Assembly (NCBI GenBank): GCA_033782935.1
Contig: JAWQEG010000259.1
Span: 410,501-474,500 of the forward strand
Direction: 5' to 3'
Source: Petrolisthes cinctipes
Taxonomy: Eukaryota; Arthropoda; Malacostraca; Decapoda; Porcellanidae
Length of the DNA: 64,000 bases
The notes beneath the pieces are model-generated. The model was not told where the DNA came from. It worked only from the letters and a program-made list of their open reading frames with translations, and did not search any database. This document shows positions 55,531 through 64,000 of this stretch, in pieces (the stretch's first letter is position 1; each line of letters starts with the position of its first letter). The position numbers were made by a program, and so were the translations under genes.

Positions 55531-55533
55531 AAT

Positions 55534-56211
55534 GGGCCGATTCCACAGTCGATTTGTTACAGCCCGAACAAAATCCATCACCAATATGGTGAGACCCATT
55601 ACAAATAAGCCTTTCCGATTCCACAGTCGTCTGATCTTTGGTTTGCTAGCCAACAAACTTGGTGGCCGCGCAAACAAATCCCCGGGCGCTAACCTGAAGG
55701 GTTGGTACACCTGAGTGGTGGATATTGGCCATGGAACTATAACAAACTCGCACCGAAATATGAACTGTCACCTGTGAGCAGAAGGAACTTGGAAGAGAGA
55801 ACACATGACGAGTTGACGACCGCAATTTCTCCTCGTGACAAGGCTTCTGCTGCTCTAACTTATCAGCAGTTAATTTTCACTAAATAACATAAAACTTGTG
55901 AAATACTGATGTTAAATATATTTCAAATACATAAATAATGTTTTAATAATACATTTGTCTGCTGTCATAGCGGGTAATTTGATTAAAAAGACCATACAAA
56001 CTGCACAAATTATACCTTACAGAAGATTGTTCTTGGACGTGTCTACACTAGTGTTAATTTGAGTTATTATTAGTTCCCTCTACTCAGTTCCAAGTACTTG
56101 TATAAAGTTATACCATAATAAATGTTTCACAGGCTTATCTATAATGAATTTGGAGTAACGTGTTGGAAGAACAATAGATGTAAAATAATGAAGTGCTGTG
56201 ATCACAGAGCT
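55534..56211. mobile_element. Second copy of the 49225 PIF-like element, truncated
   Basis: Starts GGGCCGATTCCACAGTCG and follows the 49225 copy closely for about 650 bp, then stops at GAAGTGCTGTGAT where the 7029-type TIR element begins. The right end is missing. Confidence 0.8.
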
Positions 56212-57145
56212 ATACACATAGAGCGATCGACCCTGTATTATTAGATAGGGGAGGAGTGTCGCCAGCCAGCCTGCTCGGCGGCCATTTTGAAATGCCCTTT
56301 GGCCCGCGCTTTGAACTCCCGTACGTACTTGTATAGTATGATTCTATCCACAGTTATTGACATTTCCCTGATTTATAAAGCATTGTATCTTGTTATCTAA
56401 TTATGCAGGTTTTGTTAAATTAACAAGGCTAAGATAATGTCCATACGGAAAATTATGCAAAGAAATTAAACTTAAACTGGTTTATTAAACAAGACAAATA
56501 TATATAACTGTAATCTGTCTCCTTTTCCCTCCACTTACCTTACATACATACATACATATTACTCTAGTGTGACATTCATACATACATACATATTACTCGA
56601 GTGTGACATTCATACATACATACATATTACTCTAGTGTGACATACATATTATTCTAGTGTGACATACATACATACTACTCTAGTGTGACATACATACATA
56701 CATACATACTACTCTAGTGTGACATAGATACATACATACATATTACTCTAGTGTGACATACATACATGCACACATATTCTAGTGTGACATGCATATATAC
56801 ACACATATTACTATAGTGTGACATACATACATATTATTCTAGTGTGACATACATACATATTATTCTAGTGTGACATACATACATATTATTCTAGTGTGAC
56901 ATATATACATACATACATATTACTCTAGTGTGACATACATACATACATATTACTCTAGTGTGACATACATACATACATATTACTCTAGTGTGACATACAT
57001 ACATACATATTATTCTAGTGTGACATATATACATACATATTACTCTAGTGTGACATACATACATACACACATATTCTAGTGTGACATACATATATACACA
57101 CATATTACTCTAGTGTGACATACATGCATACATACTGAACAATAC
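56212..57145. mobile_element. Second copy of the 7029 TIR element, truncated, with expanded VNTR
   Basis: Begins CACAGAGCTATACACATAG and matches 7030-7370 closely, including GCCAGCCAGCCTGCTCGGCG. The VNTR then runs from about 56540 to 57130. It stops at TACTGAACAAT, where the LINE copy begins; the mariner foldback and right TIR are absent. Confidence 0.8.
56540..57132. repeat. Expanded ACTCTAGTGTGACATACATA VNTR
   Basis: About twenty units of roughly 28-32 bp, compared with about seven at 7374-7580. An open minus frame (repeating CHTRVICMY) is a repeat artefact. Confidence 0.9.
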
Positions 57146-57146
57146 C

Positions 57147-58633
57147 AGGCCAGTGGAGTAAACAGGAAAAATGGACTCTGATATGGGCAGTAGAATATGC
57201 TAAGGCAAAGTTTGCAAAATTAAAGGAAAGCTCTAAAGAGTGGGTGAGAATTTTCAACTACCACTGTCCAAGTAAGATTAACGCTCCACGGAGCAGGCTC
57301 ACCACTCAAAAGCACAACTTCCTCACCACAAAAACCTTCACTGAAGAGGAAATTGCAGAAATGAAAAGGGAAATAAACAACATGATACGGAACAACTCAT
57401 GCCCACTGGCTAATCCCATCCGGCTCCCAGTGAATATAAGAACCCCACCAGGCTCACCACCCTCATCGAGCTCTGACTCTGACTCCGACTCAGAACAATC
57501 GGACAGTGAACCGCCTGACAGCCCAAATAGGGGACAACGAAGGAACGGAGGAGATCTAACACCACCTAGACCTCCAAACCAATCCCCAAATAACATCCTA
57601 ATAGAAATAGATAGAGAACAGCAAGAATTAGAAGAAGAGTTGGCTAACAAGATAGAACAAACAAGAGAAATGAGTCTTGAGGAACGGCCTAGATTAATCA
57701 AACTCAGAGAGAATAAAGGATTTAAAGAACTATTAAAAAAGGTAAGTAATGGACTGACAAAAATAACTCCACTAGACTCCACACTAACTGAGATCAACCA
57801 TACCAACTATGGAGCAGCATGGTACATTCAGAGCAAATTAGCCCCAGAACACAAGGAAAGGCCTAGAGACGCTCCAAGGAGAAATGGAAACAAAGTACCG
57901 GTTTGGAAAAGAAAACTGCAAACCAAAACAGAGTGCCTCAGAAAAGAACTCTCTCAAATGACAACCTTTGTGCAGGACAACAACAGGTCGAGAAATCTCC
58001 TCAGAAAAATACACAAAATAAAAAGAAAATACAACATTCAAGAAAACCAGTTCATAGAGAGAATTGCCGAGCATCAGGCATTAATCAAAGGCTTAGCAGA
58101 ACAAATCAGGGGTAAAGAAAAGAAAATTAACACTAAACAGATAAATAGTCAGTTCACCAAAAAACCCAGATTTGTATATAGAAAACAACACAATGAACGA
58201 CACAATTGCAGTACGGACACCACCCAATGAGAACGAAGTTGAGGGATTCTGGAGACCACTATACGAGGATCCAAGACAACACCGAGATGCAGAATGGATA
58301 CAAACTGTAGAAGGAGTAAATAGAAACAAACAGCAAATGCCAGCAAACAACATCACTGAAGAGAAGATAAGAAACAAGATCAACCAGTACTGCAACTTTA
58401 AGGCCCCTGGTATCGATAAAATCCCAAACTCCTGGTTAAAGAAATTAACATCGCTCCATCCACATTATATGCTAGCCTTCACCAGAATTCAAAGGGAGGA
58501 AGAGGAGACACCAGAATGGCTAACTACTGGTCTAACAAATCTCCTCCCCAAGACCCAAGATACACACCTCCCAAACAAATATAGACCAATATGCTGCTTA
58601 AGCACTACCTATAAATGGTTGACAGGAATAATT
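57147..58633 (+). pseudogene. REL-LINE copy 1, N-terminal part and RT start
   Basis: The open frame begins at the junction (GQWSKQEKWTLIWAVEYAKA), a possible Myb/SANT-like segment. It continues through a serine/aspartate/proline-rich tract (SDSDSDSEQSDSEPPDSP) and a lysine-rich coiled region (LRKIHKIKRKYNIQENQF) to 58185. A frameshift there moves to the frame with NEVEGFWRPLYEDPRQH, FKAPGIDKIPNSWLKKL, EEETPEWLTTGLTNLLPK and YRPICCLSTTYKWLTGII, where the transposon interrupts it. R2-type LINEs use N-terminal zinc finger and Myb motifs to bind target DNA; that role here is inference. Confidence 0.8.
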
Positions 58634-59398
58634 GAGGCACTAGGTGGTAAAAGCTGGCAAGCGCCCAAAATAAACAAAAGAGAAAATCGCGTTCAAAGTT
58701 TTCTGACATTCAAAGTGCTGTAACTTTGTAACTAATTATGTTATTTTAATGGTTCGGGTCTTAAAATATTCACACATGTATCCTCTATACATACATCATA
58801 GTTATAATACACGAAAGCCATAGCACAATGAACCGGAAGACGATGAACGCGATTTTCTCCGATTTTTCGGGTATGCTCGGCCCGAAAAGTTCGTGAATAT
58901 ATAATTATTTTTCACCATAACATCAATATTTAAGTAAGAATCAATGTTTAAACAACTTCTGAAAATAAATCAATGTTATTAAATACACAGATAATGTAAA
59001 TGTAAATGCACAATAAAGGCACGTTTGTACGAGGCAGGAGGGGTAGGAGAAACTGCTGGCTGGGTACAGCGTGGGGAGGGTGGCGGGAAAGAGGCGCGCC
59101 GTGATTGGCCCAGACAAGCCTACGCGCAACACTACGCACCATGCTATTGGTTCCTCACTCCCCTGGAGCTTAGCATAATTTACCACCCACCGCAAGGAAG
59201 CTGCCAAAGCACCCAACAACAGGTTCCAACGCGGTTGAAAACCACATGCCTGTGGGAGGGACTTTGGACCTTATTGCCAGTTGTGAAGTGAGCTCACTGT
59301 TTGTGATTCAGATAGAGGAAGGATGGGGGAATATAATGCTACAATAAAACGGGTTTTGGCCGGGGTGGCGCTTGCCAGCTTTTACCACCTATTGCCTC
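58634..59398. mobile_element. DNA transposon inserted in the LINE RT, 4-bp TSD
   Basis: TIRs GAGGCACTAGGTGGTAAAAG and, inversely, GAGGCAATAGGTGGTAAAAG extend over about 35 bp. AATT lies on both sides (58630-58633 and 59399-59402). Removing the element and one AATT restores an uninterrupted RT reading as in copy 3 at 63320. No transposase is recognised inside. A 4-bp duplication fits several superfamilies; not assigned. Confidence 0.85.
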
Positions 59399-59402
59399 AA
59401 TT

Positions 59403-61464
59403 GCAGACGCAATCTACGAACATTTGGAGTCTGGCAATTACCTTGAAAATGAACAAAAGGGCTGCATCAGAAATAAGCTAGGAACAAAAGACCAACTGCT
59501 CATCAACAAAACCATCCTTGAAGACTGTAAGAAGAGAGGAAGAAATCTTAGCATAGCATGGATAGATTATAAGAAGGCCTTTGACAGCGTTCCCCACTCT
59601 TGGATATTGAAATGCCTCGAATTATATAACATCAACGAGGAAGTCAGAACATTCATTAAAACTCAAATGACCAAATGGAAAACTTCCCTCAATTTGAACC
59701 ACACAAATGGTCAAATAAAAATAGCCAATATAAATATCCAACCCGGAATATTTCAAGGGGACAGCCTTTCACCACTACTCTTCTGCCTCGCCCTAGACCC
59801 GCTTGGTAAAATCCTAAAAGAACAAAACACTGGATATGATTTTAGCAGAGGCAGAACAAAGAAAAACAACAAAAAGATCAACCACCTGTTGTTTATGGAT
59901 GACCTGAAATTATACGCAGAATCTGACCAACAGTTAAACCAGCTGATGCAAATAGTACACAATTTTTCGAGAGACATCAATATGGAATTTGGCCTAGACA
60001 AATGCAACAAGTGTACAATAAGGGAGGGTAACAAGATAGCCTCAAATAGCATCGAGCTCGACAACCAAAACTTAATAGAAGATCTTGACAACGATACCAC
60101 TTACAAATACTTGGGCATAGAGGAAAATTCACAGATCCAACATAAGAACATGAGGGAAAAAATCAGAAAAGAATACATAAAACGCCTAAAGAAGATCTGC
60201 AAATCAGAACTAACACCGAAAAACAAAATCACTGCCTTAACCAACTTGCAATTCCGGTGGTGACATATGCATTTGGTATCGTAGACTGGCCGCAGGGAGA
60301 GCTTAACAAACTAGACATTAAGACCCGAAAAATGCTCATCTTAAACAAAGTCACCTACAGAAACCAATGCATGGATAGAATATACATCCCGCGAAGAGAA
60401 GGTGGTCTAGGGTTGACTGAGATCAACCAAGCCTATAGAGCCACCATCATTAGTATGGGACAATATCTAAACAGTTCTGAGGAAGATACTATGAAAAGGG
60501 TTGCCCAACACCACAGAGAAGCCTTATCCCACCAAACTTCTATCATAAAACTGGCAGAAAACTTTAGAGAAAACATCCTAGAAAAGAACATTGCCAATGA
60601 CCAAGTACCAGCCACCAAGAAAGCAAGAAAAGTAAGAGGAAAATACAGTAAGAAAGAAGAAACTCTCAGAAAAGAAAGATGGAAACAACACCGACGAGCG
60701 GGTAAATTTTTGGAGGAATTAGAAAAAGATTACATAGATAAGGAAGGATCATTAATGTGGCTGAAAAATGGCGACCTCGGGTTCGATGGAGAGTGACTAA
60801 TAGTTGGAGCACAAGACCAGGGACTCCTAACGAATGGATTCAAGAAAATGGCCGGAATATCCCAGAATGACCAGTGTAGGTTCTGCCACAATGGTGTAGA
60901 GAGTGTAAGCCATCTTATATCTGGCTGCCAGACACTCCTTGCAGACGGACACTACACGACTCGTCATAATAAGGTCTGCAAATGCCTACACTGGAAAGCT
61001 TGCAAGGAGCTGGGAATAGAAGTAGATCAAATATGGGAACACGAACCGAAACCAATTGTAGCCAACAAAGATGTGACCATCTACTACGACAAAATAATAC
61101 CAGCCAGCAGGTACATAGAAAATAGGGCAATAAAGCCAGACATCGTCATCTGGAACAAGCAAGAAAAAACAGCGAAGATCATCGATGTAACAGTGTCCAA
61201 CGACTACGGCCTAAACAGAGCTGAAAGAGAAAAGCTGACATAATACGAAGATTTAAAGAATGACCTACGAAGAACCTGGTCATTAAAGAACATCGAGATT
61301 ATTCCAGTTGTGGTAGGAGCGACAGGCCTGATGAAAACCAACCTAAAGAACTATCTAGAATCCATCCCAGGCTGCCCAAGTCTACGTGAAGTGCAACTTG
61401 GTGCAATAAAAGGAACAGTCGGCATTTTGAAGAGAGCCCTTGGATACTCTGCGATCAGCGGTTA
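59403..61464 (+). pseudogene. REL-LINE copy 1, RT core and restriction-like endonuclease
   Basis: The RT continues with [58 protein letters not shown] and a catalytic FMDD ([11 protein letters not shown]), then DTTYKYLGI. After a frameshift near 60250 come [20 protein letters not shown] and IYIPRREGGLGLTEI. TGA at 60794-60796 and TAA at 61241-61243 break the frame. The CCHC finger is CRFC...H...C near 60874-60930. The endonuclease carries KPDIVIW...IIDVTV, i.e. KPD, 14 residues, D, the REL signature. The end reads VVVGATGLMK...LKRALGYSAISG. REL enzymes nick target DNA to prime reverse transcription. Confidence 0.85.
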
Positions 61465-61537
61465 GGATGCAACTATAGACCCCTGGCTGGGGTCCATTGC
61501 TCCAAGATAACCTGAGAATAAGACAATAAAAAAAAAA

Positions 61538-62202
61538 GAGAGATTCTGCCACGCAGCTGTTGAGAGCACGAGCCACCTAATATCTGGATGCCAAACCTTG
61601 ATGGCGGAAGGACATTACACCACGCGGCACAACAAGGTTTGTAAATATCTGCACTGGAAAATTTGCAAAGAAATGCAAGTGGAAGCCGCGGGAAAAGTCT
61701 GGGAGCATGAACCGCCATGCTTCAAATGGAAATATCACTATATTCTATGACAAAATTATCCCGGCTGGCAGATACATCGAGGGAGGAGCAATTAAACCCG
61801 ACATCGTCATATGGGATAGAGGAAAGAAAACAGACAAGATCATAGATGTAACAGTCCCCAATGACTATGGGCTAAATAGAGCTGAAAGGGAAAAAATCAC
61901 CAAGTACCAAGACCTAAAAAATGACCTGAGAACAACATGGTCATTAAAAGAAATAGATATTTTACCGGTAGTGGTAGGCGCGACGGGTATTATGAAGAAG
62001 AACCTAAAGGATTACCTTGAGGCTATACCCGGACGACCAAGCGCCTGTGAGGTGCAGATTGCTGCCATCAAAGGAACTGTCACCATTCTGAAGAGGGCCC
62101 TTGGATACAAGGAATGCAACGCTTAGGGTGCAACTATAGGCCTCAGGGAGAGGCCCATTACTACCCCGCTGAAAATTCTGCTAAGAAGAATAAAAAAAAA
62201 AG
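61538..62202 (+). pseudogene. REL-LINE copy 2, 3' part only
   Basis: It starts directly after the A-run of copy 1, inside the CCHC finger (RFCHAAVESTSHLISGC). A frameshift lies near 61718. It then carries YDKIIPAGRYIEGGAIKPDI, KIIDVTVPNDYGLNRAERE and VVVGATGIMKKNL and stops at 62126. The 3' UTR GGTGCAACTATAGGCC ends in an A-run at 62192-62201. It differs from copy 1 throughout, so it is not a duplicate but a separate 5'-truncated insertion. Confidence 0.85.
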
Positions 62203-62209
62203 AGAGAGG

Positions 62210-64000
62210 AACTTAGAACTTAGAACTGACTCCGACTCAGAACCTCCCAGAAGACCCGTGAGATCGGAAAGAAGCCCAACTCCACCTCGACTACCAAACC
62301 GAAGATGGACCGATATAGACCCTCAACAACGGGACTTAGAAGAGGAGCTAATGAACACAATCGAAGAGACTCGAAGAATGCCAATGGAAAGTCGGCCTAA
62401 ATTTATAAAACTACAAGAGAACAAGTTGGGAAGGCTGGTTAAGCAGGTCAACACTGGGCTCACATCACTAGTCCCAGAAGATGCTACCCTCTCAGAATTA
62501 AACCATGCTACCTTTGGTGCAGCGTGGTTTATCCAAAAAATGATGACCCCGGAACACCAAGACAGAAAAGGAAACAAAACAACACGAAAAAGAGAACCTT
62601 TCTGGAAAAAGAAACTAAGAGAGAAAATTACTACTCTAAGGGCTGAAATATCGCAGATGACTATCTTTTTGCGGGACCCAACTCTTACTGGCAATATACT
62701 AAGAAAGATTAATAAGATCAAGAGGAAATACAACATAAAGCTCGAACAATTTAGAGGGAAAATAGCAGAACACCAAGCTGAAGTCATTGCATTAGCATCA
62801 CAGATCAGGAATAAAGAGAAGAAAATAAAAACCAAGCAAATAAACAAACAGTTTGTAGAAAATCAAAGACTTGTATATAGGCAAATAATGGAGGACATCA
62901 TAGAGGTAAAGGAACCACCAAACGAAGAAGAAGTCGAAGGATTCTGGAGACCTATGTATGAAGACCCTAAATAACACCAAGAGAACGAGTGGATTGAATT
63001 TATCAGTGAAAAGAACAGAAATAAGGAACCAATGCCAGCGATTTCAATAACTGACGAGAAACTAAGGGGAAAAATCAACAAATTTAGCAACTTCAAATCA
63101 CCAGGAGTAGACAAGATCCCGAACTACTGGTTGAAGAAACTTAGTGCACTTCACCATCATTATACGCTAGCGTTTCAAAGAATATTGCGCAGAGAAGAGG
63201 AAACACCTGACTGGCTGACAACTGGTAATAAGACCCTTATACCCAAAAGTGAAGAAACGCAGCTACCGCGCAAGTACAGGCCCATTTGTTGCCTACCAAC
63301 AACATACAAATGGCTGACAGGAGTCATAACCGGTGCAGTATATGAACATCTGGACAATGGTGACTATCTGGAAAATGAACAGAAAGGTTGCATCAGAAAA
63401 GGACTCGGCACTAAGGACCAGCTAATCATAAATAAAACAATACTACAAAACTGCAAACGAAGAAATAAAAACCTAAGCATGGCCTGGATCGACTACAAGA
63501 AGGCATTTGACAGCGTACCCCACTCCTGGATAATGAGATGCTTGGAACTATATAAGATCAATGAGGAAACAAGATCCTTCCTGAGTTCCCAGATGGCTAA
63601 ATGGAAGACCACCCTGACCCTTAACCATACCAAAAGACAAATTGTAATTCCTAATGTCCACATACAAAGAGGGATTTTCCAAGGTGATAGCTTGTCATCG
63701 TTGCTTTTTTGCCTCACTCTAGACCCGCTTAGTAAAGTGTTGAAGACCCATAACATAGGATATGATCTAAGCAGTGGCAGGGTCAGAAATACCGAAAAAA
63801 CAGTTAACCAGCTACTGTTTATGGACGACCTGAAGTTGTATGCCGAGTCAGACCAGAAACTGAACACCCTAGTTGAAACAGTCAAGAAAATTTCCAAGGA
63901 CATTCATATGGAATTTGGATTAGATAAATGTGCTAAGTGTACAATCAAACAAGGAAAAAAATTGGCAGCAGAAAATATCCACATAGAAGGAGAAAGCTAC
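62210..64000 (+). pseudogene. REL-LINE copy 3, 5'-truncated, running off the window
   Basis: It starts after the A-run of copy 2, in the Ser/Asp-rich N-terminal tract (TDSDSEPPRRPVRS). The frame continues through DLEEELMNTIEETRRM, FGAAWFIQKMMTPEH and EEEVEGFWRPMYEDPK to TAA at 62972-62974 (copy 1 has a CAA codon there). From 62975 the frame is open to the window edge: [59 protein letters not shown] and the catalytic FMDD. One stop is thus the only lesion seen. The endonuclease would lie beyond 64000. Confidence 0.85.

Larger units (their letters stand above)
57146..61537 (+). mobile_element. REL-endonuclease LINE, copy 1, interrupted
   Basis: A single-ORF non-LTR element with an N-terminal region, RT, CCHC finger and restriction-like endonuclease, ending in an A-run at about 61528-61537. 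It is interrupted at 58633/59399 by a 765-bp DNA transposon. The start is at the junction with the VNTR element and is probably 5'-truncated. Confidence 0.85.

Noticed and set aside
56891..57103. Open frame with repeated CHTRVICMY units
   Set aside because: Product of the 30-bp VNTR reading in phase. The same units occur in other frames with stops.
7380..57130. CRISPR-like array in the CATACATA/CTAGTGTGACA units
   Set aside because: Units are direct tandem repeats without unique spacers, in a eukaryotic transposon.

Overview
This window is eukaryotic and almost entirely repetitive. No intact protein-coding gene is visible. Dense (GA)n, (CA)n and (CT)n microsatellites, short interstitial TTAGG-type tracts and many jockey-, CR1-, RTE- and R2-like LINEs, Gypsy LTR elements, PIF/Harbinger, mariner and hAT-like elements point to an arthropod. 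The LINE protein sequences look most like those common in decapod crustacean genomes. That assignment comes from recognition, not from a search.

Layout. 1-930: microsatellites and two copies of a dispersed hairpin. 935-14001: two matching LTRs with a GTGA target-site duplication bracket 11.8 kb without pol. That interval holds a minus-strand jockey-like LINE (3171-6030), a 1.5 kb TIR element with a mariner foldback inside it (7029-8533), and a PIF-type element with a second foldback (9361-11180). 13392-15243: three related LTRs side by side, best read as an unequal crossover. 15.4-19.9 kb: AT-rich block, MITEs, tandem repeats and palindromic repeats. 19986-26330: a young minus-strand Ty3/Gypsy element in which integrase lies before reverse transcriptase, with deletions in both. 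26.3-33.0 kb: PIF element with two convergent truncated genes, MITEs, minisatellites and foldbacks. 33.0-35.8 kb: the quietest stretch, with splice-site evidence for a spliced minus-strand transcript. 35.9-38.8 kb: microsatellites and G/C-rich dyads. 38824-42544: nearly complete minus-strand CR1-like LINE with PHD finger, endonuclease and RT. 43-45 kb: more G/C dyads. 45.6-51.3 kb: Harbinger transposase exon and nested TIR elements with readable target-site duplications. 51.9 kb: candidate isolated coding exon. 52083-53482: 5'-truncated RTE-like LINE. 53.5-57.1 kb: MITEs, truncated PIF element, VNTR. 57146-64000: three head-to-tail copies of a LINE with a restriction-like endonuclease; the first is interrupted by a DNA transposon and the last runs off the window.

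The elements do not form a pathway. What can be read is a history of nesting, recombination and internal deletion, in several places confirmed by an uninterrupted paralogue inside the same window. Every coding remnant carries stops, frameshifts or deletions, so the present copies look non-autonomous.
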